A DNA stretch of 64,000 nucleotides from NCBI GenBank assembly GCA_905221605.1, contig CAJNDS010002279.1, forward strand, positions 129,001 through 193,000. The letters run 5' to 3'. Positions 1 through 10,157 of this stretch are shown here, piece by piece. The notes below the pieces were generated by a model. It made no database searches. It saw only the letters and a list, made by a program, of their open reading frames with translations, and was not told where the DNA came from. Position 1 is the first letter of the stretch. Every line of letters starts with the position of its first letter. The translations under genes were made by a program, and so were the position numbers. This stretch comes from Symbiodinium natans (Eukaryota; Sar; Dinophyceae; Suessiales; Symbiodiniaceae).

Positions 1-668
1 GGTGTATAGAGGGGTTATTTAGGGAAATCAGATTAAGGGCCCCTTCCGTAGTTGCTGAGGACAGAGCAAAGCATGTAATGTTGGGTTGTTGGGGTGGGGT
101 TCAAGAGAGTTCTGGAGTAGTTGGAACCGCAAGAGAGTCCTCTGGCAAGAAAACTACCCTAAACCCTTCCTAAACCCCAAGCCCTGAAGCCATTAAAATG
201 CACAGATCCACTTCAAAATCTCTTGGAGATGGGCCGACGAAGCAATGTTTCGCCTGCCATTGTTTCTGACTTTTCCTGCAACAGCCTGTGTGTGTGTGTG
301 TGACCCTGCAGTGCGTCTTACCTACTGTTTGCTCAAGAACCCCCAAATATATATATATATATACACAAGATGAGAATCCCTATGCTACCCTTGCAAGGAA
401 CTGTGTTTTTGTTTTCATTTTTTTTTGGGGGGGGGGTTCTTAAGCATAGAGGAGTTGCAGTCAACCCTTAGAAGGAGCTATATACATATTTTTTGAGGGA
501 GTTTTCATTTTGGGGGTTCTTAAGCAATTCCCTAAACCCTAAACCCTACACATAATTAGGAGTTACAGTCAGCTTGGCTGGTGGCAAAAAAAAACCCCAA
601 AAATCCGTCTCAGGCCTGGACCAGGATGCCTTCGTCGGGCAGGCAGCTTTTTGTTTTTTTTTTCTGAG

Positions 669-831
669 TCCTGAACCCTAAACCTTAAACCCTAAGCCCT
701 AAACGCTAAACCCTAAACCCTAAACCCTAAACCCTAAACCCTAAACCCTAAACCCTAAACCCTAAACCCTAAACCCTAAACCCTAAACCCTAAACCCTAA
801 ACCCTATAAACCCTAAACCCTAGCCCTGCAT
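669..831. repeat. CCCTAAA array
   Basis: About 22 near-perfect CCCTAAA units, with variant units at the left edge (CCTTAAA, CCTAAGC). It is followed by CCCTAGCC and GC-richer unique DNA. Unique sequence on both sides shows it is interstitial, not a chromosome end. Confidence 0.95.
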
Positions 832-1518
832 ACCCTTGAAGCGGCAGAGGCCCAATAAGCCCTCAACTTGTTGAGGGCGGTGTTGAATGGCGGATTCATG
901 CTTAAAACCCTTAAACCCCAAACCCGAGACCCTGAACCCTAAACCCTAAAGCCTTAGCAGACCCTAGGCGGGTGGCAAAAACACCCTAAACCCTATGAAG
1001 CCCTAGACTTGGGATGTTCAGTCCTTCAGTCCTTCATAGGGATTACGCGTAGTGGTGGGGGTACGATAGTCCCTATCTTGGGCTGCTACTAGAAGGGGGA
1101 ACAGCCCAACCCTAAACCCCCAAACACCCTGAACCCTGAACCCTACACCAAACTCTGCGTTTTGAACACAACGGGCCTTTACAAGCCCTGAAGAGGTGGT
1201 GCTCCTGGGGGTGCAGATGAAGGCCGGGTTAGGAGAAGGGTTTAGGGTTTAGGGTTCAGGGTTTAGGGTTTAGAGTTTAGGGTTTAGGGATTCTCCGGTA
1301 CCATCACAGGAATCCGCGGTGTCCGACTGCCATATGAGACTACTTTGTTTGAGGGATGGCGGGCCCACAGCGACGATCTCCGGGGCACCAAGTGCAAAGT
1401 TGAGGGTTGAGGGTTTGAAAGGGCCTGGGGATATGGAGCTTAGGGGGGGTAAACATGGTGTCTGACATGTGTATAAGGAGCTGGCCAGAACATTTGGAGT
1501 CATCCAAACGTGTTCTCG

Positions 1519-1600
1519 AACCCTAAACCCTAAACCCTAAACCCTAAAATCTAAACCCTAAGCCCTAAACCCTAAACCCTAAACCCTAAACCCTAAACCC
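1519..1600. repeat. CCCTAAA array
   Basis: Roughly 11 CCCTAAA units with a few substitutions (AATCTAAA, CCCTAAG). It directly precedes the candidate exon at 1612. Confidence 0.9.
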
Positions 1601-1611
1601 CCTTTCGTGGG

Positions 1612-1692
1612 GGGGTCTACAACTACTTTGAGCGGCCCCTCGACCTCCTCGAGCCCCTAAAATACGGAGCGTGCACCTTCCCGTTGTTCATC
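1612..1692 (+). CDS. putative exon, unrecognised product
   Basis: A 27-codon open frame (VYNYFERPLDLLEP.. PLFI) rich in GC third positions and ending at TAG 1693-1695. It could be a 3' exon or run into a donor near its end. A CCCTAAA array lies upstream and a short one downstream. No family recognised; the call rests only on codon-like composition. Confidence 0.25.
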
Positions 1693-2040
1693 TAGGATGG
1701 GCTATTGGGCCCCTAAACCCTAAACCCTAAACCCGAAAATATAACCCCATAATCAACTCTATAAAGGGTATGATAGCCCGTCCTGGCAGCCTCAACCCTA
1801 CGCCCTATAAACCCGTCAGACCGACAGCGCCTAGACAATCGAAGCCCCTCTACAAGCCCTAGACCCTAGATGCAAAGCCTTCCGAACTGTAGGCCCTAGA
1901 ACCTAGATGACCCCCAAACCCTAAACCCTAAACCCTAAACCCCCCGAGGTTCCTGTGGTGGTCGTGGTCTACGCCCCAGGTGCCGTGCTGCTTCCCTGGA
2001 GCCCGAGCCCCATGATGAGAAAGGGCAGCTTGGGTTCAGC

Positions 2041-2235
2041 TAGGGTTTAAGGTTTAGGGTTTAGGGTTTAGGGTTTAGGGTTTAGGGTTTTAGGGTTTTA
2101 GGGTTTTAGGGTTTTAGGGTTTTAGGGTTTTAGGGTTTTAGGTTTTTGGGGTTTTAGGGTTTTAGGATTTTGGGATTTTAGGGTTTTGGGGTTTTAGGGT
2201 TTAAGGGTTTAAGGGTGTAGGGTTTTAGGGCAGTT
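2041..2235. repeat. TTTAGGG array grading into TTTTAGGG
   Basis: The left part is TTTAGGG heptamers. From about 2085 the unit becomes the octamer TTTTAGGG, with some TTTTGGGG, for about 14 units. The sharp change of unit length inside one array points to local tandem amplification of a variant. Confidence 0.92.
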
Positions 2236-2804
2236 CGCCAGTGGCAAGCTCGTTGCAAAAGGGTTGTAGGTTTTCGGTTTGGGGATTGAAAGCTTAATAT
2301 ACCCCAAAATACTATCCTTATTATGGGAGGGTACCCTATTTTCGGATACCCCCTCACTGCCCACGTCAGAGTAGATCATACACGTCTGTGAGTCACAGCA
2401 TGTGGGTAGCTGTTCCCAGTTCCTGCACAGTTTGCCGCAACCATACAAGGATCCAGTAGAGGGTTGGTAAGGGGCCGCCGCTCATTCTATAAAGGCATTT
2501 GGAGGGAATTCGAACCCCTTTACACCCCCCCCTTGCCTTACCAGCCCCCCCCCCCCCCCGGGGTTCCTTACGATGCGTGGAGCGACAGTTGGCTCAAAGT
2601 AAAGCCGAACTCGACACGTGGCTCTCGAATGAGAGTCGCGGATGAGATGACCACGATGAAGGAGCCAACGCCGAGCCTGCGCTCGTATCGAGGTTGCTTG
2701 GCTTTCTTCTGGCTGGCTCTTAGCATTAGGGTTTAGGGTTTAGGGTTTAGGGTTTAGGGAACCTGTTGTATAAGGAGCCTAGACGTTATACACTGTTTCG
2801 GCAG

Positions 2805-3693
2805 GGCTTCAGAAGTCAGCCAAGGTTTAGTTCTCACGCACGAAGCTGGCTTCTTTGGAGCCATCCCAAGACTTCTCACATACAGCCCCGAGAAGACCTG
2901 GACGCTGCTTGCCCCGCTCTTGGTGCGAGATCTGACGGTGTACCTTCCTTCGCCTTTAGTTGAACTTTAAACTTTCTGGGTTTCCTTATCTATTAGGAAT
3001 ATTAAACTTTACCCCTTTTTTTCCCCCTCTTGGTTATTGGAGAAGTAGGTACAACTCAGTGCTGAACGTGATCCCTCATCTGGCCGCGCTCTTCTACGCC
3101 CTCCTTCTGATGACCATCTTGGCCTTTACGGCTTTCCCAGACGGAGAAATGGGGCAGGGGAAGGCCTGTGATGCCGGAAACGTCCAAATATGCCAGCTCG
3201 AGGAGACGATGAAGCTAGGATGCCCAGTAGTATCCATATTCCCTTTTTGGGGGGGTTTATTTAGGTTCCCTTTGTTACCCCTTTAAGCAAAAAAGGGCCA
3301 CCTTTTTTTAAGCCTAGGTTACTGGGCAGCCTAGGAAGAATGCCAAGAGCGAATTCCGCTTCTTGGTTGCCTTTGTGCTTGCCGGCTTTGTGGCGACCAC
3401 GGTCGGGACCTGGAATGCGCGGAGGACGACCTATGCTTCCCTGTGCGGAAACGTCCGCAACCTCATCGTTCAGCTGGCCACGTTCCTAGGGGTTTAGGGT
3501 TTGGGGTTTAGGGTTTAGGGTTTAGGGGTTAGGGGTTATAGGGTTTAGGGTTTAGGGTTTAGGGTTTAGGGTTGGTAGGCCCTTGGGACATTTCATATTT
3601 TTCCCTCATTGGGTTCAAGAGGATATCAGATTCAGGAATACTTTTCAGAGGGTCTTAAGGGCCATCCTAGCCCTAAACCCTAAACCCTAAACC

Positions 3694-3767
<74 letters not shown>

Positions 3768-5264
3768 ACCCTAAACCCTAAACCCTAAACCCTAAACCCT
3801 AGCCCTAGCCCTAAACCCTAAACCCTAAACCTCCTAAGGGCCATCCTAGGTTCATCCCAGTTGACAAGAGCAACGAGGCGCTGTGCAAAACGCGGCGCAG
3901 GATCGGCCGGTGGGTGATACTTGCCTTCGAGCTGGCCATGCAGAAGGCCACGAGGCTGTTCAGTAGCCCTAAACCCTAAACCCTAAACCCTAAACCCTAA
4001 ACCCTAAACCCTGTACTTTTTTTGCTTTTGGGGTTCTCTGGGTTCCCTATCTTAGGTAAGGTCGACCAAAAAATGTATGTACATTTTTTTTTTATCTCCT
4101 TGGGCCACTGGAAAGCTGAGGCCAGGGGCAGCATGGACTCGGAAGCTACATGCGGCTAGGTATGCCCTTAAGACATTCTAGAGTTTAGGGTTTAGGGTTA
4201 TAGGGTTCTAGGTCGGCCCTTGGGACATTATATAGATATCGATATAGATATAGATAGATATATATATATATACACCCTCCTCCCCCCTCCTTAAGTGGGC
4301 TTAAGAGGATATCACTTCACAGAAATCTTGCGCAGAGGGTTTTTTTTCCAGGGGCCATTACCCAGGCGAGTACTTGTGCAAGCAGGGCTTGGCGCTGCCG
4401 ACAGAGTGGGACGCCATGGTGAAAGGCGATCGCCACACCACGGTCATTGCCTGGATTCAGCAGAGCCTTGGGGACGGTTTAGGGTTTAGGGTTTAGGGTC
4501 ATGTACCCTATACTTCTATGCTTCCTAGTAAGGTATATGAACCATTAGCCCTTTTAGGGTTCATGGGTTCATGTCGTCCCAAGGAAGTGCGTTATGCTTG
4601 AGAAGGAGGGGTTGATTCCAGCTCAAGCGTTGCCCAAGATTTCCGAAGACATCAGCACGTTGCGGGGCAAGGCCAACGACATCATGGGCTGCCTTGAGAT
4701 GGACAAGCCATATGCTTATTCCTCCCTTGTGGGGATGTTAGTCAACATCAACCTCTTCATCATGTGCACATGGAAAGGAGTCGAGTGGTCGATATGGTGT
4801 CGCAGCTTCGGGGGCGCCCTCTTTGAGCAGCCCAAGTGGTACCTCGACATACTTGTTCTGGTGGTTTGGAACATGTCCTATCGCGCTTTGTATGACCTCA
4901 CCACCACGCTGCATAGCCCGTTCGGTGCACGACCTCTTGACGTCTTTCATGAACCTAGGCTGTTCAGTCGTGTACTTTCTTACCTTTTTGGGGTTCTGGG
5001 TTCCTTATAATAGGTAGGTAGCCCCCAAAAAAGGTATGCACTTTGTTTGGTCCTTCGGTCGCTGAAAGCTGAGGAGCTCATTGCAAAGGCTCTCCGCAAG
5101 TTGGCCGATGAGATGATGCTTATAGAGGTACTTGGAAACATTTGTTAGTTTTTGGGGTACTATACTATACATTCCTAAGACACTCTAAAACCCTAAACCC
5201 TAAACTCTAAAGACAAGTTCAGTATAGGATGGAGGGAGCCAGCACTGCCCCAGAGGAGGACTAA
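2805..5264 (+). CDS. bestrophin-like anion channel, 9 exons, 5' end not resolved
   Basis: Spliced by eye: exons 2805-2939, 3049-3210, 3335-3481, 3850-3946, 4121-4154, 4366-4472, 4606-4950, 5074-5111, 5228-5264 (TAA 5262-5264). The frame stays open through all eight joins, giving about 370 residues. Bestrophin-family features: a hydrophobic segment (HLAALFYALLLMTILAF), a second one followed by TVGTWNARR, a stretch IMGCLEMDKPYAYSSLVG matching the family's GHLYGYDWISIPLVYTQ region, and SPFGARPLDVF in place of the NPFGxDxxDF motif. The C-terminus is acidic (EGASTAPEED). Bestrophins are membrane anion/bicarbonate channels; algal ones are linked to carbon supply, but the role here is not shown. The start codon is missing; exons upstream of 2805 (possibly 2650-2724) could not be joined. 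The introns are inserted elements, listed separately. Confidence 0.72.
2944..3048 (+). mobile_element. introner, family H, bestrophin intron 1
   Basis: Intron 2940-3048 begins GTAC and the next exon begins GTAC, an exact 4-bp target duplication. The donor is GT and the acceptor AG|G. Element ends CTTCCTTCGCC and its inverted counterpart CTACTTCTCC are imperfect inverted repeats. A related copy with TTGAACTTTAAAC lies at 22510. Confidence 0.7.
3215..3334 (+). mobile_element. introner, family A, bestrophin intron 2
   Basis: A 120-bp element with inverted ends (CTAGGATGCCCAGTA / TACTGGGCAGCCTAG), flanked by exact GAAG copies at 3211-3214 and 3335-3338. The intron is 3211-3334 with a GA donor drawn from the duplicated target and acceptor AG|G. 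Other family A copies: 16901 and 32458. Confidence 0.8.
3482..3849 (+). mobile_element. composite introner, family B plus two telomeric arrays, bestrophin intron 3
   Basis: This GT-AG intron is flanked by exact GTTC copies (3482-3485 and 3850-3853). Family B inverted ends (CTAGG.. and ..GGGCCATCCTAG) enclose a TTTAGGG array at 3489-3572. A CCCTAAA/CCCTCAA array at 3671-3834 sits between two perfect 15-bp copies of TAAGGGCCATCCTAG (3656-3670, 3835-3849). The arrays are therefore secondary insertions. Confidence 0.75.
3671..3834. repeat. CCCTAAA array with a homogenised CCCTCAA block
   Basis: It opens with CCCTAAA, switches to about a dozen consecutive CCCTCAA units, then returns to CCCTAAA. 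It is flanked by 15-bp direct repeats of the 3' end of the host element. Confidence 0.95.
3951..4120 (+). mobile_element. introner, family I, bestrophin intron 4, split by an array
   Basis: Intron 3947-4120 uses a GC donor and is flanked by exact GCCA copies (3947-3950, 4121-4124). Ends resemble inverted repeats (GAGGCTGTTCAGT / CACTGGAAAGCTGAG). A CCCTAAA array (about 3965-4013) interrupts the body between GTTCAGT and GTACTTT, which are almost adjacent in the sister copy at 4951. Confidence 0.75.
4155..4365 (+). mobile_element. introner, family B-like, bestrophin intron 5
   Basis: GC donor, acceptor CCCAG|G, target copies GCTA/GCGA (3 of 4). Ends CTAGGTATGCCCTTAAGACA and ..CCAGGGGCCATTACCCAG are imperfect inverted repeats. 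A short TTTAGGG array and an AT microsatellite (4230-4272) lie inside. Confidence 0.6.
4473..4605 (+). mobile_element. introner, bestrophin intron 6
   Basis: GA donor (GACG), acceptor AG|GAGG, target copies matching 3 of 4. This is the only placement I found that keeps the frame (..SLG|EGLIP..) with an AG|G acceptor. A TTTAGGG array starts four bases after the donor. The body matches none of the named families. Confidence 0.5.
4951..5073 (+). mobile_element. introner, family I, bestrophin intron 7
   Basis: GA donor, acceptor AG|G, target copies GAAC/GAGC (3 of 4). It is a second copy of the element at 3951-4120, sharing GGCTGTTCAGT, TTTTGGGGTTCT, GGGTTCC and the 3' end GAAAGCTGAG, but has no telomeric array. 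Confidence 0.7.
5112..5227 (+). mobile_element. introner, bestrophin intron 8
   Basis: GA donor, acceptor TATAG|G, exact GATG copies (5112-5115 and 5228-5231). Using it joins ..LADE to MEGASTAPEED and a stop. Contains a short CCCTAAA array at 5186-5210. Confidence 0.65.
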
Positions 5265-6390
5265 TGCTTCGAAGATCGGAGCTGCCGTGTCACCCACGAC
5301 AAATTCGAAACCACGAGCCTCACACCACAAGAGCTGCACATGTATACTCTGCACCCTTAGGCTCACAATAGCCCAAGAAGCCCTTATAAAGTAAGGCCTT
5401 TGGGCCCCCAAAAACTCTTAAACTAGGAGCTTAGGGGTACGAAACACCCAAAGTCTCATCTGCATTCGCCCGCGTTGCCACCCATAATGCTGAGCTTGAT
5501 TCATTGATGCAGCTTGATGCGAAGCTGGAAAAGGCAGACTAGAGGACAGACAGAGGTCGATCAGAGCTTGCAGACCCAATCACCTGAACTGACCGCTTTG
5601 CTACGAGATCCTCCTTGCGCCCTTGACCCGTATCCTTGGTCCATCTTGATCCCCGTTGGCCAAGGTGGAGACGCGACCGGGCTGCTGATCATGTTTCCCT
5701 CAGGCTCTCCGGTCAATCACAGATGGGCACAGGCTAGACAACGGCCCCTCATGAAAGTTATAGTTCTAGACCCTGGACGGGACTTTTGGCATGTAGCTTA
5801 GAGGTTCAGGACTCGGCTTATACTACAGCGTATAGACTCACACCCTCTCTTTGACTAAGTTCCTCTGAGGCCTTATGGCTTTGGAAGGCTATAGGTGTAT
5901 AGAAGCCCAACGATGGAATTGAAGCCTCTCTTTGACTAAGCGGTCCCCGCACCGAATTAGCCGTGCGGGATGCGTGCACGTCGGAGGTGCCAAGCGCCCG
6001 TAACCCTAAACCCGAAACCGGAACCTTACACTTTTAAGCCCTTGAGAAGTATTTCGGGCCCCTTTTTCTGAACGCCCTATGCTCGCTCAGTGTGGGTCAC
6101 TCATCAAAACCGAGGAGTTTGTTTCCCTACACACCCCCAAGTCTCGACCCTAGTTTCTATGAGGAGTTCAGGACTCTACCTTGATGTACATAGGCATCCG
6201 TAACATGATTTAAGGTACATTCCTTAACTAAGGACTCTACCTTAACTGATATCGGAATCCTTATGATGTCAGGTATGTTCCTGAAATGTAAGGGGTGCTG
6301 GGCCTTCTGGGGCCAACAAATCCGCGACCCCAACGCTTGAACCCCGGAGGTCAGGCGACCGGCTCGGGTGCAGCTGACATCTTGCCGCGT
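5265..6390. other. no gene recognised
   Basis: Downstream of the bestrophin-like stop I see no convincing coding frame and few arrays. Short stretches such as 6180-6310 (GGTACATTCCTTAACTAAGG) resemble 35290-35390, suggesting a degenerate dispersed repeat. Confidence 0.4.
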
Positions 6391-6393
6391 GGC

Positions 6394-6470
6394 TTAGGGT
6401 TTAGGGCTTAGGGCTTAGGGCTTAGGGTTTAGGGTTTAGGGTTTAGGGTTTAGGGTTTAGGGTTTAGGGC
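6394..6470. repeat. TTTAGGG array
   Basis: Eleven or so units, the first four with TTAGGGC variants; GC-rich unique DNA on both sides. Confidence 0.9.
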
Positions 6471-6588
6471 GGGCTCGCCTTTGGGTCGGGCGCGAGGGGG
6501 CAGAGGCTTGAGGTCCCTCTCAACCCCTAAACCCCTGGGCCCCCCCAAACTACTAGTTTAGGGTTTAGGGTTTAGGGTTTAGGGTTTA

Positions 6589-6695
6589 GGGTGTTGGGAT
6601 GTTTTTCCCTTATACTAACATTCCTGAATAGGGATTCGAATAGGGGGTACTATAATCCCTATTAAGGACTGTTAGTCTAAGGGGGAACATTCCAA
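6589..6695. mobile_element. palindromic short element, family D
   Basis: Long inverted ends: TTGGGATGTTTTTCCCTTATACTA on the left is mirrored by TAGTCTAAGGGGGAACATTCCAA on the right, with a central GGATT..GGTACTATAATCC core. Family D copies recur at 30418, 32329 and 49343, with fragments at 1012, 50930 and 55009. Confidence 0.65.
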
Positions 6696-6924
6696 ACCAG
6701 TTGCTTAAACGCCCACCCAACAAGAAGATTATTTCTGCCTTGCAAGGGTTTAGGGTGTAGGGTTCAGGGTTTAGGGTTCAGGGTTGAGGTAGTAGTAAAC
6801 CCCTGAACCCTGAGAAGCTTGAGCCGTTTGTCTCCGCGAGCGCCGCCCTCAGAAGGGGATCGGTTTAGGGTTTAGGGTTTAGGGTTTAGGGTTTAGGGTT
6901 TCGGGTTTCGGGTTAGGGTTTATA

Positions 6925-7030
6925 GCTGTGCGTATAACTGTACTTATAGCCATTTTAGGGCACTTAAGGGGGTTTATAAGTGGGTTATAAGTACAGTTCT
7001 AATTGGTTAATAAATACCATGAACCTGCAA
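6925..7030. mobile_element. palindromic short element, family E
   Basis: Contains TATAACTGTACTTATAGCC and its mirror GGGTTATAAGTACAGTT around a TTAGGGCACTTAAGGGG core, ending ATACCATGAACCTGCAAG. Fuller copies at 21700 and 36188. Confidence 0.6.
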
Positions 7031-7596
7031 GCAGTGTGCGCGCGATGCACGGTGAGTCTGAGAACGTTTGCAGGTTGGGGCAGGGGTCCTGGTGTTATCA
7101 AGATTTCAGATTGAAGGCCAGGCACATCTGAAAGCTGTATGTATATACTTGGGCCTGAAGGGATTCCTGACACCTAAACCCTATGAACCCTAACAACCCC
7201 TACACCCTCCTCGGGCCTACATGGTTTCTACTTGAGCCTTGAACAGGTTACTAGATCGTAGATGCTTGGGCCTTCGAACAGCTTCCCTGTCTGGTTTCTG
7301 CTTAGACCTTCCAGGGCTTACTGGACAGTTTCTCCTTAAGGGTTTCCTATAGTGGTAGCCCCTAAACCCTAATACTAAACCCTAAACCCTAAACCCTAAA
7401 CCCTAGACCCTAGACCCTAGACCTAGACCCTAGACCCTAAACCCTAAATGGTAGCTAAAGGGCCCCAAATCTATGCCATATGAAGCCCTTCCCAGAAGCC
7501 GTCTGGACGGCCGACCTAAACGTCCAATTGCTAAAGTCGGGATGGATGCTCTATTCCCATAAAGTCTCCACGTCCAGGGTTTAGGGTTTTGGGTTT

Positions 7597-7694
7597 CTAG
7601 GTAGGCCCCTGGAACATTTCTTGTTTTCCCTAATTGAGGTTTAAGAGGATCATATTCAGGAATATTTTTCAGAGGGTTTCAAAGGCCATCCTAG
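7597..7694. mobile_element. family B element inserted in telomeric sequence
   Basis: A 98-bp element with ends CTAGGTAGGCCCCTGG and GGCCATCCTAG, flanked by exact 4-bp copies GTTT (7593-7596 and 7695-7698). The 5' GTTT belongs to a GGGTTT telomeric unit, so the element entered an existing array. Confidence 0.72.
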
Positions 7695-7959
7695 GTTTAG
7701 TATGGAGGTTGTACTTTCTTCTGAGGCTCCTGTGGCATTCTGGGAGTGGGCGGTCGGGGCTTGCTCGGGTTTAGGGTTTAGGGCTGCCAACGAAAGATTT
7801 TGTTTGGTGTCCTTTTGATAGAAGGACTCCGAGTAAACAAGCAGAAAAGTGTTGCATACTTATAAGGCCACCCCTCTCCCCACAAAAACAAGTGGGCTCA
7901 GGGTTAAAGGCTTGAAGTTGCGAGTGCCTGGGAGAGAACCCTACGCCCTGCACCCTAAA

Positions 7960-8030
7960 TCCTCAACCCTAAACCCTAAACCCTAAACCCTAGACCCTAA
8001 ACCCTAAACCCTAAACCCTAAACCCTAACT
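7960..8030. repeat. CCCTAAA array
   Basis: About nine units with one CCCTAGA; precedes the open frame at 8043. Confidence 0.9.
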
Positions 8031-8042
8031 CCACTCAGGCTC

Positions 8043-8123
8043 GGGCGGGCGCTTCCCTCAGCAAAGCTACCAGTGTCGATCCCGCTTGTTGAGGCCACGT
8101 TAAATGATTCCCAGGCTCTTTGA
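8043..8123 (+). CDS. putative 3' exon, unrecognised
   Basis: 26 codons then TGA (8121-8123); reads GRALPSAKLPVSIPLVEATL. A CCCTAAA array lies to its left and a TTTAGGG array to its right. No family recognised; a chance frame cannot be excluded. Confidence 0.3.
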   Translation, partial: GRALPSAKLPVSIPLVEATLNDSQAL

Positions 8124-8528
8124 GGGTTTAGGGTTTAAGGTTTAGGGTTTAAGGGTTTTGGATGACAAGTGTACAGGGTCTCGCTGTCACGGGTGTGAGA
8201 CTGTTTGTGTGTCCATCTCTGGTGTTGCAAGTCAGTTTCACACACATATGCGTCCTAGAGTTTGTATTGATTGCGTCGGTTGAATGGCGCGTGTGCAATG
8301 TGTCAGACAGATGCATGCGACGAGTTTGAACCCTAAACCGCATGAGGCATAACACATGTTCAATTTGAGGTGAGCTCACGGCGCATTGCATCGTACATGT
8401 TATGTCTCCCTTCCTCGCCTCCTCCCTCCATCATCTCTCCCCCACAGTGAAAAGCGGTCCAGCAAGCACGACAGAAAGAGCGAGACAGAGAGAAAGAGAG
8501 AGATGGAACATGAGTCTTCAACCTTAAT

Positions 8529-8609
8529 CTAAACCCTAAACCCTAAACCCTAAACCCTAAACCCTAAACCCTAAACCCTAAACCCTAAACCCTAAACCCT
8601 AAACCCTAA
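8529..8609. repeat. CCCTAAA array
   Basis: Twelve near-identical heptamers. The region 8160-8520 just upstream holds no convincing gene, only a short GAGA-rich tract near 8475-8505. Confidence 0.93.
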
Positions 8610-9206
8610 TCACAAACTCCCGAAACCACTTCAAGCTTTCCACCAACCACCCAAGCCAGAGCGAGTGCGAGAGAACAAAGTTTTTGTGCTTTGTATCAAG
8701 GTCTCCGTTCACTTCGTTTCGTTCTTGCAAATTCCGGTTGACTGGTAGACTGGTGGGCTCCTCGCGCGCGAGAACAATCTAGTAAACCCAGGCCCCAATC
8801 GACCTCCCGCGTAAACAGCCCCCATGTCTTGATGTGCACGTTTCTTACATGGGTTCCCTGTATTATCTCGGAAGGTCTTGGAGGGTTGATGGCAACTCCA
8901 GTCTCGAACATTCAAGATTGACCCCGCATGAAAATACCCCAAACCCTAACAAACTTGGTATCCCTACACCCTATAAGTCCCATACCCCCCCCCCCCCCCC
9001 CCATGAGCTTCATGACCCTAAACCCTAGAAGAAACTTGGTAACCCTAGTTCAATTAATTATCATTTAGCCCCATGAACATGGCAACCCTAAACCCTAGAC
9101 TCTAAACCATCAACCCTTAACTCTAGACCCTAAACCAACCCTAAACCCCCTAAAACCTAAACCCTATACCCTCTAACCCTAGACCCTAAACCCTAAACCT
9201 CTAACC

Positions 9207-9287
9207 GCTGAAGCACTCGCTCTGTCCCTACTCCAAGTGCTAGGAGGAGGTGTTGCCGGGAGCCCTGGGCTCTATCCAGAGGTTGGG
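9207..9287 (+). CDS. putative exon, unrecognised
   Basis: 27 open codons, AEALALSLLQVLGGGVAG.., hydrophobic and GC-rich, running to a TTTAGGG array. A degenerate CCCTAAA array (9070-9200) lies upstream. Confidence 0.3.
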
Positions 9288-9360
9288 TTTAGGGTTTAGG
9301 GTTTAGGGTTTAGGGTTTAGGGTTTAGGGTTTAGGGTTGGGGGTTGGGGGTTGGGGGTTC
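9288..9360. repeat. TTTAGGG array ending in GGGGGTT units
   Basis: Seven TTTAGGG units followed by four GGGTTGG-type units, another case of a variant block at an array edge. Confidence 0.9.
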
Positions 9361-9700
9361 AGGGTTTTCAGGTTTAGTGCTTCAGAGGTGACATGGCAGA
9401 GGTTACAAAGGGCTTCTGCTCTCGAATCTGAGCTTAAACCTGCAGGGCGAATGAGAAGTCAGCCCCATTTTTTGGGTCAGTTCTGTACATGGCGGTGCTC
9501 TTTGTCTTTGCCGCCTCTCTAAGACCCAAAACACCGATGTCTTGCCGTCTGGATCTTATCGAGCCTTGTTTCGGTGGTTTGGGGTTTAGGGTTTAGGGTT
9601 TAGGTTTAGGCTTCACTTGACAGGCTTTGCAGGTTCAGGGGCTGCGCCCCTCTCCATGCATCAGCGAAGGTTACATTGCAGCTGGGCATCATGGCCACTC

Positions 9701-9798
9701 CTATATTCCCACTTGGGATTTTTTTAAACTTTTGTTTATATAAAACCCAAGAGGATATTAAAAACATGTGTTTTGTTATTAAGGTTCTCAGGGGAGTA
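9701..9798. mobile_element. short inverted-repeat element, family C
   Basis: Ends CTATATTCCC and GGGAGTATAG are inverted copies. The middle shares TTTATATAAAACCCAAGAGGATAT with a second copy at 62479-62570. Confidence 0.55.
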
Positions 9799-10157
9799 TA
9801 GACTCCTGCACGCAACCCTGTCCATTAGATCCTCATGGGCCAGGGCTTCGGGCGGAAGGGGCTAAGGGGGATCTTGAACATTCATTTGTTATCTTCCGAA
9901 GAAACAGCATCTTTCTACCTGGGTATGAGGTACGAAGTTGTCTATAGGAGTGCTCCCCATCGGGTCCACGGGCCAGGGCGCAGTTGGACCCCCCCCCCCC
10001 CCACTTCCTAAACGTTGCTTCTTTGCGAGATGCCAGGATTGGGTCGATCGTACCTTTTTCTCATTACGCTTCCAAGAGGCCTCCTCGCGTATGGAAACCT
10101 TGAGGCATGTAGCCCTAAACCCTAAACCCTAAACCCTAAACCCTAAACCCTAAACCA

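Noticed and set aside
669-831. True chromosome end at one of the arrays
   Set aside because: Every array has unique sequence on both sides and both orientations alternate, so none is terminal in this window.
2588-2600. Spliced-leader relic (TTGGCTCAA at 2590)
   Set aside because: Only nine bases match the end of the dinoflagellate leader and the preceding bases do not; no other candidate was seen.
5454-5542. Terminal exon of the bestrophin-like gene ending ..LDAKLEKAD
   Set aside because: The join at 5112/5228 with exact GATG copies gives an earlier stop and an acidic tail, a simpler model.
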